Part shown: positions 11,345-23,296 of the stretch, piece after piece
How positions within the stretch are numbered: position 1 is the first letter of the stretch
Layout of the letters: each line of letters begins with the position of its first letter
Assembly (NCBI GenBank): GCA_032718475.1
Contig: JAUCBJ010001232.1
Location: forward strand, 1 to 64,000
Length of the DNA: 64,000 nt
Source: Nemertoderma westbladi
Taxonomy: Eukaryota > Xenacoelomorpha > Nemertodermatida > Nemertodermatidae
Direction of reading: 5' to 3'
Made by a program: the position numbers and the translations under genes
The notes under the pieces: generated by a model
What the model saw: only the letters and a program-made list of their open reading frames with translations
Databases searched by the model: none
Told to the model about the DNA's origin: nothing

Positions 11345-11830
11345 TGTAGGTAACTAACCACTGGGAAGCAGCACCACAAACTTGCGACAATCACGTTTCT
11401 GCTTGTTGATAACGGGCTTACTTGTATGAATGTAATACATTTCAAGCTTAGGCAAGACTGGCCGCAATGGATGTCTAGCAAATACTTCGAATTATTTAAA
11501 GAATTCATGCCAGTAACTCAGTCAGCGTGTATTGGGCTCGCCGCGGTGCGTCATGATGTGGTTGTGCACAGTCTTACCCTGTTGGCTCCCATCCTGGTGC
11601 TGTCCAACGCGCTCAAACAAGTGTTGGATGGCGTGTCCAACATATTCCCCTTACAAGAATGACAAGAGAAGGAGTAAACGACATTAGACCCAAGGATTTC
11701 CGGCAGTTTAGATGTAGTGAAAACAAACGGAACTGGTCTTGGACACGGCCATTTCGGATGTGAATTTCTCTCTACATTTCCTGGCTTGGCCTCGTATAAT
11801 ACTTTATTATTGGTTAGGGCCCTAGTCAAT
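11345..11830 (-). pseudogene. Penelope-like element, GIY-YIG endonuclease fragment
   Basis: Read on the minus strand, the translation gives VVYSFSCHSC followed, after a one-base frame change near 11,657, by YVGHAIQHLFERVGQH: the GIY-YIG signature and downstream helix of Penelope-like retroelements. A further frame change leads to PLRPVLPKLEMYYIHTSKP and a C-terminal block ending at a TAG near 11,355, resembling the end of the Penelope endonuclease. The RT half is not present. The copy is broken by at least two frame changes and is inactive. Confidence 0.7.
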
Positions 11831-13050
11831 CTCCAACTTCTGAACTTCTATTGAAATAATATAAGTTAACTTAATAAGAGCTGATAAGCTGAGTTTCGTG
11901 GAACTTTATCACTTGTAAACCAGTTGTTATTAGGCCTGGCCTACAACTGACTGACATACAAATCTGAATACTGTTTAGCAAGATCTCTTTTTACTTCTCG
12001 ACATACTGTATTGTATGCCTGGCTGTCGCCTGATGGTCTATTTGTTAAAACATTAGAAAGTACGTAAAAAAAATAGTTCAAAAAAGATAATTTTAGATAG
12101 AGGTCGTGTGCTTTCCTATAATTTTTAATTCATCCCGCCCTATTTTATTTAAACTTATATGCTTTTTGTTTTTTTGAGGTTTAATTTCAAAATTTTGAAC
12201 CATGGAGGAGTGCGCAATTCTGGTATGGGATTTACCCCTCTCTCTTACGGAGACCCCTGGGCCGTGGTTGGATGGGGGTAGTCAGTTGTATAATTTATAT
12301 TACTTTGATTATTAAATATCAATAACTGGAAATTTCTGTATAAAAAATGACTTTGTTGTAACAGCAGGCCTAATAAACCCAACGTCATTGGGTATTAAGG
12401 AATTACAGAAAATATCTTAATCGATGTTTAATGAATGTTTAATCGAATCTACTACTACTACCGGTATCTTATCAACACAAAATTACTTTATGTCGCATTC
12501 GAAACATTATTTAAGTTAATCAGGTAGGTAATTATCTAATTATATTATTTTTAAATGTTATTACCCATTTATACTCAATGAGTAAGGTATCTTCTCTATT
12601 ACCCATTTATACTCAATGAGTAAGGAAGGTATCTTCTCTATTAACTCCTTTTTTCTCAAATATCTATTGATCTTATTTTTAAGCTCTTGCAGTATGTTAT
12701 CTACATTATGAATAGCACATAGTCGCAGGTGGATACTTTAGTAATGGGGTAATAAAGCATTCTAATGACGTCTGCAGGGTGTACTTTAGGTGGATAAACA
12801 TAAATCTTTAATCGTTAACATTGTGGACACTATGTCCAGTATAACCATCACTTCTTTCTACTTATAAGGAAGCCCACAAAGGTCAGGAAAAAACGAAAGA
12901 ACTTTATGAATGGTGGTGGTATGGAATGAGACATAATGGCAGTGCACAATATGGCACCCGTTGAATGTTACCTATGAGACAATATTTCATGTCACAAAAC
13001 GACATCTGTACATTATTAGCATTGTGCCATTGTGGAGCAATAGATGGTAC
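11831..13050. other. non-coding, with a short direct duplication
   Basis: No gene is recognised. A block of about 38-42 bp starting 'ttacccatttatactcaat' is duplicated in tandem at about 12,560-12,640, with a 4-bp 'gaag' difference between copies. Confidence 0.5.
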
Positions 13051-14273
13051 GTTATTATAGGAAGGGATCTAGGGGTCTTAACCTCGAATGATAAGTTTAT
13101 TTTACCGAAATTATTTGTACACTACCCGGTTAAAAAGTACGCATGTGATGGGATTAGTCCTACAATTGCGCCAATAAATGGGGAAGTTATTTTCGGTAAA
13201 ATAAACGTATCATTCGAGGTTAAAACCCTTACAAGCCCAAGGCCATTTCTACTCCTGAAATGCCCAGGGGGGTGGATTCCAACCCCCTACTGATCTCTGC
13301 TATTTGGCAATGGATTTTTAGGAAAGTTGGTGGATACCGACATATGCATATTACAAACTCAAAACCAAAAAAGGTCAAACCGTACACAAACATGTTCCAA
13401 AAATGGATCTGAAAAAATTCTTATATTTTATATTATTTAAAATATATTTTTTTGAAAATTTTTCGAAAAATGTACGTAATATTACATGCAAATACACTTT
13501 TGTATCCAATACAACCACGCTGATTCGAAATCCGCTGTCTATTTTTTCACTGCAATTCAAGTTTTTCCGCAATTGCGAAATCAATTTTTTCGCATTTTAC
13601 TACTTGCACTTTTCGTGCTATTGTGGTGCTTCTTAAAAATTCCAAATTTTGACATAAAATTATACACAATCTCGTTATAAATGGGTTCAGCGTGGGATAT
13701 AAGTTAACTGAAACAAATAATTTATTTGAAAATTATATATTTGAAAAGTTCTAGTAGGAGATCTTTTCATTTTCGAGCCATTTTGGGTAACTACAGCTTC
13801 TTTATAATTGTCATCAATGAAATCAGTACATACAAAAACTTCAGTGTTGGTGAGGATATTGGTGCTCTTGTGGTACTTTTCAAATTTCCAAATTTCAATA
13901 CGTAATTTTACCCATAATTGTTTTCAATGACTTCGGTGTACAAATTAACCGAATTTTGACGATTTATTTAACCATAGAGTGAAGTTACCCCAAAGAAACT
14001 GAAATGTGAAATTTAAGTGCTGAAAAGTGCTGACATAGGTGTCACAGCTTCCTTATATCTCGAAAACTACAGGTCTGTGAACTTCTAGTTTTTTTCATAA
14101 TAATCCCTGATAAATTTGAGGAATTTACATGGAATTTGGAGTTCCCTTGATCGATCATATCTATAGAATCTAAAAAAAAGAGGGTGGTGGCTTCCAACAC
14201 CCCCCCCCCCCCCCCCTTGGGATTTTCAGGGTTAAGACCCCTAGATCCCTTTCTAAAATAAATGTATAATAAC
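13051..14273. mobile_element. non-autonomous inverted-repeat element, about 1.2 kb
   Basis: The left end 'gttattatag...agggatctaggggtctta' is mirrored at the right end (14,228-14,273), where the plus strand reads 'gttaagacccctagatccct...tataataac'. Similarity continues inward after removing the nested MITE: both arms have a 'cctgaaa.tccca' block, then a G run (13,263 and 14,197-14,217 on opposite strands). The interior has no transposase ORF. I see no clear target duplication, so the outer boundary and superfamily are uncertain. Two internal segments (about 13,610-13,685 and 13,855-13,925) resemble each other. Confidence 0.5.
13082..13219. mobile_element. 138-bp TTAA-flanked MITE nested in the larger element
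   Basis: Its ends are near-perfect inverted repeats of about 29 bp (left 'cctcgaatgataagtttatt', right the complement with 'acg' for 'aag'). TTAA lies on both sides (13,078-13,081 and 13,220-13,223). TTAA duplication plus a CCT start is characteristic of piggyBac-type elements. Removing it restores the left terminal repeat of the surrounding element, showing it inserted later. Confidence 0.75.
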
Positions 14274-16150
14274 AAACACCTCGAAAAATACAGCTTGCCA
14301 ACACATTGTTACTGTTCACACTTGTCAATTGCGAGGCACATCTTGTAATATCTGTCTCCAGAATTGATTGTTTTTATCATATTTATTTTATACTATTTAT
14401 ATTTTAATTATTTTTACTCTTCAACGAATACCGAAATGAAACTGAAAGAAATTATTACAGTATTAGTACATTAGTCGCTGAAAAGGAAACACATTACGAC
14501 CAAGCGGTTCTTGAACCCGTTACCGATAAGCGATCTGGGACCAAGATGTGAAGTACAGTATACAAGTCTCTCTGCTCTAATTACACTTTGCAGTTTACCC
14601 TAATGTGAAGAATACCATATCAGATTCTCACTTGAATCCCATGTCATATATAGGCAGAATCTAACCAAAACAATAAACGAATTAGTATCAGTACAGGTCA
14701 TAAGAAATAGTTCTATAAAATAATTAATGAGGATAGATTTAAAATAAATACAAATTCTTCATATACATAATCCCAATATAATTTAGACCGAAAAGTGAAA
14801 ACCTGGTGCTTGTATTATTCACATGGGCAAAGATAACTAACTCCACACAAAAATAAATTACCAAACCTAAACGGTCTCGTAGTCGCCTTTAAAAAATCGA
14901 CTGTAAGAGAACCTTACTACGTACGAGATTGTCGTTATTTGGCGTTGAACCTTACATATGAAACTTCTAATATAATGTGATTAATTACTAAATAATAATA
15001 AAGAATATGCCTAATTTAACTATTAATATTCCATCATCGCATCGAAGTGCAAAAAATAAATCCGCAAATTTTTTTCAGATTGAGACACATTTTTTTTTAC
15101 TTAATTAAAATATCCACTAATCGACAAGAATGGAAACATAGACACAATGACGAACGTGCGGTGTTTGCCTATTATATCATTAATTGCAATAACAGAATAG
15201 CCAACTGTATATTATATCATATCATATTTATGTATAATCTATATCGCTATGTAAGATATGAACTAAACTTTCTCTCTACCCATTAAAATATTTTCAACTA
15301 CAAAATACTAATCATATGTCTCATTCAACATGTCAACAGAGAATGTCAAGAGGATTTTATGCGACTATTGATTCGACCAATAAATTGGTGTGGCCCGAAA
15401 TTTAATAGAGTGTGTTATATTTCCACAACAGCTCATAAAGTTAGTTTGAAGTTCCCCGCTATTTTCTGAGCGACGAGCCGTGGAAACACCTGCCGCCGAA
15501 ATTCGGAGAAAGTTTTTAATTGCTTTTAGCCTTGGGAAAATCTTGTTATATAATCAATATATATATATAGTTCGACCAACTGCTTGTTCGTATGGTTAAT
15601 TCTATGACCATTGCCTATAGATACACGTCACCACCAATTAATAACAAGAAGATAAATCTCAACAAAAAAAGCTAACTAAATCGTGGTATCATTATATTGA
15701 TAAAAATCGATTACTTATTTGTTTCTACATGTACAAAATAATAATTAAATAGTGCTGCTATTCAGGTTTGAGATCATAATAATATCGCAGCACCATATAT
15801 GGTTATTTTAATGATTGGTGCATTTTTCTTTATTCTACTACTAAAATACGGTTATTGTACTCATCAGCGATGTTTTTTTTTACCACTATGACTTATTTTA
15901 CTACAACGGTAATATACCAGATCTAATTAATGGGATATGAGCAACCAGTTTCTGGTATATTAATATGTACAATATATAATATTGTTAATTATGTATCGCC
16001 ATTTGACTATAAGAAAGAACTGTCTGTTTTTATTTCTGCTGTGCACTTTTTACTTCATAACAGATATCAATTTTATTTGAATGAATGAATGAATTATATT
16101 ATAATTATGAATTATATATAATTTTTCATCATGTGTGCGCGCTATTTGGG
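14274..16150. other. AT-rich non-coding
   Basis: No ORF of note. The region has several A/T runs and a short (TA)n near 15,558. Confidence 0.4.
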
Positions 16151-16169
16151 ATGGTGCCGTCAGTAGCAG

Positions 16170-16400
16170 TGTAGTGTGGGGCGAGCCACGAAGTGAGTGA
16201 GCCTTAGCGTAGGGGTACCATTAATCAACCTGTCGTTCTGTCGTTCTGTCGCGTTTTTTTTCAGTATTTTATTTTAAACGTTAATAACTCGGCCAATCCT
16301 TGATGAAATCTATCCAAACTTGGTACACATGTTGTTTGGCAAAAGTTTGAAAATTTTCCAAGTAGAATTTGCGTGGGGTCTTCGTGCAGCATCAGTGTAA
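16170..16400 (+). repeat. interspersed repeat, 'GCGAGCC-ACGAAG' family
   Basis: It begins 'ggggcgagccacgaagtgag' and 'gagccttagcg', then 'aggggtaccattaa', a run of 'gtcgttct' units, then 'aactcgg' and 'ccaaacttggtacac'. The same order of blocks is found at 54,060-54,410 and, more diverged, at 35,160-35,420. The function and element class are unknown. Confidence 0.6.
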
Positions 16401-17951
16401 CTGTTATTGCAGTTATAATAATTTTATTTATCCAAATTTAAAATGCGTTAAATTATTATTACTGTAGGATAAATCAGCTGGGTTTCACAAATTTTGCAAT
16501 ACATTGGGGTTGTCTGCATGTACCATGTGTACCGGTACTGTCAGGCTGTACTCAATCCCTGAATCGAGAATCCTGCAATCAGTCAATACTGCAATACTGG
16601 TCAGCCGGTACCATACACTGCAGACATGCCATATCATGTAATCTAATTAACCCCGGCAACCCTTGCAGTGATTAAAGTTTAGGCCTAATTAGCCCAGTAC
16701 CGGCACCGGTAATAATAATATAATAGTTTAGATAGTTACCGCTAATCATTCAGTCATTGCTGCATTGGCACGGTAACCGTATTGCTGTATTGCCGTTGTC
16801 AGTTGTAGTGCGCACCGTAGGTACCACCCATGGCCTACTACACACAGGCCATGACAAGGACTTTGCTGTGAAATTAGCGTAGGCTGACTGTGCTGATTAT
16901 CCAGTTATCAGATTATGGTACTGTGGTACAAGCTATATACTGTTAGGTATACTGCTGTATTGGGGTGGGGTTAGGAATAATCCATTTGTTTTAGCATTTA
17001 ATCCCCTTATTTATTATAAAACCATTGGAAACATTCGCAAATGCCGCTCCATTCTGCCATTACTGTCTGAAACGCTCCCGACAGTCCGATGTATCTGGAC
17101 CCGAGCAGCCGAGTTGCTTCAAGAGGTGATTAACGGGGGAATACTACGCAGTGCTACGGAATTGCTTGTTTGTCAGTATGATTCTATTTGGGTATTTACT
17201 ACACTCAGACACTGGGAATACGGCGGTCGGTCAGATCGTAATGCGGGCCACTGCCAAGTTCCTCACGCCTCACTCCAGTCACCCACCTTGGAGTGCGGTG
17301 GGAAGAGTCCCACTTACTGACTTACGTCGACGACTGGACGAATCGACGAGGATTGCGATCTGGGTTTAGCGGCGGCCCGGATCCTGGTATCGCCTGGGGG
17401 AAATGGTTGAACGTCGGGCATACTTGTATCGCACTGGATTACGTTCTCTGCGACGTGAAAGTGTGAAGCGAATTCGTTGTCGAATTGGGTCGAAAGCTGC
17501 GGGAATTCTACTGTTCTACGGGAGTAAACCGCAGTGGTCCGGTGACTACGGACGGATACTACTGGGATAAGCAGGTATTTCGATCGAGTTTCTCGTATTC
17601 TCGATGCTCGAGGCGGATAGAGAGTTGGTTGTGTTGGTCGGTGTTGTTCAATTCTATCAAACGTATTAAATAATTGGTAAAATAATAAAAACACATCAGA
17701 TGTGTGTAGTAGGCCATGGTACCACCCTACTACCGGTACCGGCTGACCGGTGGCAACTAGCACTTCAGCACTTGCACAGCAACAGCACTACCGGCGATAC
17801 ACAGGTTGGAATTTATGTAGAGTTTGCTCAACAGTACAGATATAAAATAGTTATCTAAATTATATATATTACTATTGACAAGTATTGAAATATATACCGT
17901 TATTCGTGTTATCAGTATTTGCAACATCTGACATTGAAGAGGTGAGAGAAG
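16401..17951. other. less AT-rich non-coding, possible promoter or 5' region
   Basis: This stretch is richer in CpG and CCGGTACC-like motifs than its surroundings and lies upstream of the zinc-ribbon candidate at 17,952. Open frames on both strands (for example 17,314-17,763 minus, 149 codons) show no domain I recognise. Confidence 0.3.
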
Positions 17952-18478
17952 ATGAATACCGGCACTCAACAAAACCAACGCTTATCACAGGTCGGTATGG
18001 TTACCTCGAAACCGGCGCGACTGTCCACTCGAATACAACTTCAAAACACAAACGCCAACAATAAACTGAAAGCGAATCGAACGTCTTCAGAAGAATCTGT
18101 CATTGGGATGAAGAAAAGGAAGCCGAAACCATGGGAATGGACCACAGCTAAGATTGAATGCTCCCATTGTCAGAGTTCCTGGACCGAAATTGAAACACCA
18201 ATTGCCGATGGGCTTGATCTCTCAAACCAAAACTTCCTCTGCGGGGTTTGCGCGGCAGTAAAGATTGAAAGTCTGGAAGCTGGCATCCCTAGGTATTATT
18301 ATTATAAAGAGCGTCAGCCTGCGTTTAATAAATATATTTTAATACAAAACAGGTCGAACGCAAAGAGGCTTATAATGAAGACGAGTACTGCATTGATTAT
18401 ATTCCTATAAACCACCTGGCTTTGCATATTGAACGTGCGTTTGGAAATAAGTTCGTGCTACCCTTCCGTGGGTGGTAG
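17952..18478 (+). CDS. possible two-exon protein with a CxxC...CxxC zinc ribbon
   Basis: The first exon starts at ATG 17,952 and encodes a basic, Ser/Asn-rich N-terminus, a lysine-rich patch (MKKRKPKPWEW) and a paired-cysteine motif, CSHC with a second CGVC 32 residues later, suggesting a zinc-binding ribbon. A good donor, GCA/gtaaag, lies at 18,257/18,258. An acceptor, 'caaaacag', ends at 18,352. Joining them (95-bp intron) keeps the frame and adds a coherent 41-residue acidic then aromatic tail that ends at TAG 18,476-18,478. Without splicing the ORF runs on to 18,410 through a tyrosine run encoded by simple repeat. I do not recognise the family; it could also be ORF1 of a retroelement, since such proteins often carry a cysteine finger. 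The intron is an inference. Confidence 0.35.
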
Positions 18479-19980
18479 ATGTCGCGGTTATGTATTGGTG
18501 GGTGGGGGGGGGGGGGGATGCAGATTAAAAGGGGTGAACACGTACTGTCCCCCTTTCTTTGATTAATTGGTGGTGTGGGTTAATCTCTCATAACCTGATT
18601 TTGTGATACAGTCGCACAATTTTAATTTGTATCTCATAACTGGGCCTCGTGCTGCGCGAAGGCCCCACGAACGTGTACCTGTAGTTAAGAGAGTACGAGC
18701 CATGCCAATATCGGCACACACCCCTACAAGATATTCGGAAGCAAGCAATGACAATTTGAATTTCGATATAGGTATTCTCATCATACAGATAGTCTTGATG
18801 TTTAATCTACATTAGTGGGAATTATTTTAATATCAGCTTGATTCTTGATTGCACACCACTGCAATGTTCTATGTTGACTTATTTCCAATTAAGTAACCAT
18901 TTAACAATACTGTTCAAGCCCTTTAGCCCTTAGCCCTTTACTTACAGTCTTTTGATGAATCCTCCCTGCATTTTGTTATCTGTTTTGTTTTAAACTTTGT
19001 TTTCTCCCATTTATATGATTTTAAAAAGATATATTTACAGTCATAAGCAACTGTTTGATAATGCGTATAAGGAAATGTAATTTTAAGTTGATTGTGAGTG
19101 AAATTAGACAGCCTGGTACCACAAGCCCTACTGATAATTTCGGGTTGGACTAATGGATTCAACGTTGTTTCTCAACATAATACTGTTATTGGAGCTCACA
19201 ATTGCATTAATTTAAAAAGCGAGCAAACAGTCTGTAAATTGTCAACATATTATCCTACATCTTCTCTTTCTTCTAACAATAAATTGCAAAATAACATAAG
19301 TTATCAAATACAATTAATAATTTTTTGCATCATATCTCCACTACCGACTTCCTAACGAATTACAAAATGCCAAATAAGTATTGCTTAAGAATCAATCAGG
19401 TGCACCCAGGTCCGCGATGGTACTGTCCGTTACAGTAGTGCAGAGAGGCCTGCATGTAAGTAATTTGTATGCAGCATGTGCATAAACAAGCACAGCGGAG
19501 GTTGCTGCTTGTACTCCGGTTGTTTCTTTGATTTGGCAATCAATTATACCGCTGATTAATTACCAATACCGATAGCCAAAGGGCGAGGCAACGACATTCA
19601 CAAAAAATAAATTACTACAAGTCATTATACAAGATAAAAACGAATTCGCAAGAAAACGCCCAAACACGCCCGTCTGTCTCTGCAGATCAGATGTATTAAG
19701 CAATACAAGTTGCTTGAGCGTATGGGTAAGCACGACCTGATTATCAACTCACCCAAGCGAATTGTATGTAATTTACCCACTTGAATAAAGATTCACTTAT
19801 TTATCATTATGGTTTGATAATTTTATTTCTTCCGTAGTTTTTTTGATATAGTGTCCCTGTACATATAACCGTACATTAATATCTACCGAGTCGACAAGGA
19901 TCGCGTCCCTCAGTGGCACACCAGGCTGGGGTGAAAAATGGGCTACTGGAACATTAAGACAGAGAAGAAAGAAGTACCAA
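18479..19980. other. non-coding, with a G run and a repeat fragment
   Basis: A G tract sits at about 18,505-18,518. At 18,645-18,680 the text 'cgtgctgcgcgaaggcccca' closely matches 54,370-54,390 within the GCGAGCC-family copy, so a fragment of that family is likely. Nothing else is recognised. Confidence 0.45.
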
Positions 19981-19984
19981 CCTG

Positions 19985-22313
19985 TTGAAATGTAAAAACG
20001 CACTAAAGATTACAACAATAATGAATGCATGCACACTGAAAGCTCATCGCAAACAGGGTGACATGGTCGCTCTGGCAATGGAATATAACATCGACATCAG
20101 CTGCATCCAAGAACATCGGATTTGTCATGAAGACACTGACATGAAGTACAATGACGTTGGAAATGATGGATGGACGTTAGTAACAAGCTCAGAAGTAAGA
20201 AATTCAGCCAATGCATCAATTGGTGGAGTAGGAATTCTGATAAGCCCATTTGCACTTCAGACCCTGAACAACATCGAATCTAAAATTCTAGGGTTATGAT
20301 CGCAACATTAATGGGAACCCCAAACAACAGTAATATGTTGCGGTCCAACCAATGCCTCTCTTTGAGCCCGAACAAGACTGAGTTTGAGAGCCAGTAAACC
20401 CAAGACAAGCAAGCGGTTCAACTATGACAACGAGAAACTCAGAACTGACAATGCAGTAAAGGATGCTTACACAATAGAAGTTCAAAACCGCATTGAAGTA
20501 CTTAAGTCAATGGATGAAGACCAGTCCACCGATTAAATATACCAGAATATAATAAAAGCCAAGAAGGAGTCAGCCAAGCAGCGTATTCTCCAGAAACCCA
20601 ATCAAAAACAGCATGTGCCATGGCAAGACTCAGGGGTTACTTGTAAGAGAGAAAATACAAAGTAAAAATCGAACAACATTAACAAGGTTGAAAAAGCTAA
20701 GGAAGATCTTAAATTGGCCTACAACATCAGTCATGAGAAGTACATACAGGATAATATTAAAGAAGGTAAAACTGCTCACATACAGCAACAATCAAGACTT
20801 ACCTGGCAAAGTGTAAATGAGGATTCTGGTCGGAAAAGTTGTGCTAAGGGGCGCGCGCCTCAAAGCCGACAGTCCTGAAGAACATGTTGGGAAGTAGAAA
20901 AATCACTTCAGCAACTTGCTTGGGCTGGGCAGCCACCAAACATCGTGGTCAGCCCTACAAGGAAAATATATGACAAGACACTACTTATAGAGACAGGGAA
21001 CTTCACACCCGCCGATCTCCAAAAAAAATTAAAAGCATGTCCAATCATAAAGCGAGTGGATTAGATGAAATCCCTGCAGAATTATTGAAATAGGATTGCT
21101 AAACAGACCATTATTGGATGTTTGCAACCGGATGCTGAAAGGGGAAAAGCCACCACCAATTTGGACTAAAGGTAAACTAAAGCCTGTTCCTAAGAAAGGA
21201 AACCTCAGTATACCAACCAATTATCATGGGATCTGTCTGCTTGTGGTAACTGCAAAAATGTACAACAAAATGATTCTATATAGAATTAGGCCTCACATAA
21301 AGAAACTACTGCGTAAGAGCCAAAACGGATTTCGACCAAATAGATCAACAATAGCTCAGATACTTGCACTACGGAGACTGATTGAAGGAATTAAGTCAAA
21401 GAATCTCCCCACAGCCCTGACTTTTGTGGACTTCAAGAAGGCATTCGATTCAATCCATAGAGATAAAATGTTGAAAATTCTGAGAGCTTATGGAATGCCA
21501 GAGGTAAGAGTGGCAGGCATTGGATTATTATATTGTGACACAGAAGCTCAAGTACTCTCACCAGATGGTGAAACTGAGTTCTTCTCAATCCTGGCTGGCG
21601 TACTGCAAGGTGACAAATTGGCACCATTACTATTTGTAATTATACTGGATTTTGCAATGAGGACGGCAACAAAGGGTGAAGATCTGGGATTCAAACTACT
21701 AGAACGCAGAAGTAGTAGATATCCGGCGACTACAGTCACAGACACCGACTTTCCGGATGACATCGCCCTGCTCTCTAACACCCTAGCAGATGCACTGCTT
21801 CTACTAAATAAAGTGGAGAGGGCTGCTAAGGAGGTTGGATTGCATATAAATGCTACCAAGACCGAATTCATGACCTTTAATGTTGATGGAAACTTGACAA
21901 CAATTAATAATAATAAACTAAGGAAAGTTCACGACTTCCAGTATCTTGGATCATGGATAGAGAGTAGCAAAAAGGACATAGAAGTTAGGAAAGCAAAGGC
22001 TTGGGTAGCTCTATCAAAAATGGATACCATCTGGAAATCAGATCTCCCCAGGCACCTGAAGACTAAGTTCTTTCGAGCCACAGTGGAAAGTGTATTTTTA
22101 TACGGGGGTGAGACCTGGACACTGACTAAATCACTTGAACAACGAATTGATGGTTGCTACACAAGACTACTAAGGGCAGCCCTAAACATCAGCTGGAGAC
22201 AACAGATGACAAATGCCAAGCTTTATGGTACAATACCACCTGTATCAACCACCCTCCGTGAAAGCAGATTAAGATTCAGTGGGCACTCGTTTTTTCTGTT
22301 TTTTTTCTGGTAA
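19985..22313 (+). pseudogene. RTE-like LINE, degenerate (endonuclease start plus RT)
   Basis: At 20,022-20,299 the translation MNACTLKAHRKQGDMVALA...ISCIQEHRI is the start of an APE-type endonuclease. The middle (20,300-21,090) has several stops and frame changes. From 21,096 an open RT frame of 405 codons follows: GFRPNRST, motif A with D112 (VDFKKAFDS), GVLQGDKLAPLLF, motif C FPDD (D221, D222), and the YLGSW and LYGGETWTL regions. The usual FADD is FPDD, which probably harms catalysis. The C-terminus breaks off at RLRFSGH, where the 26-kb copy continues. The element is dead but is the best-preserved copy of this family here; relics lie at 2.9, 25.7 and 53.4 kb. Confidence 0.9.
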
Positions 22314-23290
22314 CCAACACAAGTATAGTGTGGCCATGGCCGTAATCAGGAAGTCTGGAAAGATCTCATTTCCACTGCCCGAGCTCCCTCGTTCTAGTAG
22401 TTCGTCTCAATAAATTTAATGACGAATGACGCTATTATGAAAGCTAAGAATAAACCATTAGACAATTAGGTTTAAAACAAACTTATTTTAGAATTTCAAT
22501 TACCTTTGAATATTATGTTATGTATTAATTGAATATATTATATCCTTCTTAACTGTGTCTTTTGCAAGGGGGTGGGTGGGTGTATATAAAATTATTTCCT
22601 TGTGGTTCATTTTCTACCTAAACATCTGCCTTCCCAAGATTACCTGTTTAACAATCATTCATCGTGAATATAACTACTTTTCTCACTTAGAATCACGCTC
22701 ATCATAAAATTAGCCCATTATTACATTACAATTCCGTATGCTGCATATGCTGCGCATGCTGCAATGCTGCATTCCTTATTACGATCCTGTATAATGCAGT
22801 CTGGTGACTATTTTTTATTTTTATTTTTTCAATAAACCTATGAATAATCAAACAAACTGCAATCTCTGAATGTCTAAAATATTTCACAGGTATAATATGT
22901 ATTTCACAACAATCTCTGTTGACACCAATAACACAAGTATATAAAATTAGTACAGTATAATAAAAATAAATTAATAGTAAACGCCCAAGTTGCAAACGTT
23001 CAAGTGAGTTACTGCAAGTCAGTCCCGACCCCACCTTAGACCCCTCCTGTGTTGCTCCCCTCATTGCATTGATAAGCCCAATCCCGTTGCGTATTCAAAC
23101 CCCAACTCGCTTCCCCATTTGACCCGTGAACCCCGAATGCAATGCCCAGTGGCTCTGACTATTGCGAACATTATCGTAGCTCTCTCCCATCCCATAACAT
23201 CTCCATAACCCTTTCCCCACTTTCCTGCAAGTCATTGCCCAAAGTTTTTAATAAAGTGACTTGCTTCCCTTCCACATATACCATCGGCAT
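22314..23290. other. non-coding, no feature recognised
   Basis: No gene recognised. The right end (about 23,100-23,290) may be the 3' UTR of the minus-strand retroelement that follows. Confidence 0.4.
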
Positions 23291-23296
23291 AATAAA

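Noticed and set aside
12961-13293. 110-codon ORF
   Set aside because: It runs across the ends of two inverted-repeat elements, so it is not a coherent gene.
17314-17763. 149-codon minus-strand ORF
   Set aside because: No domain or splice support; it lies in a GC-richer segment where open frames are more likely by chance.
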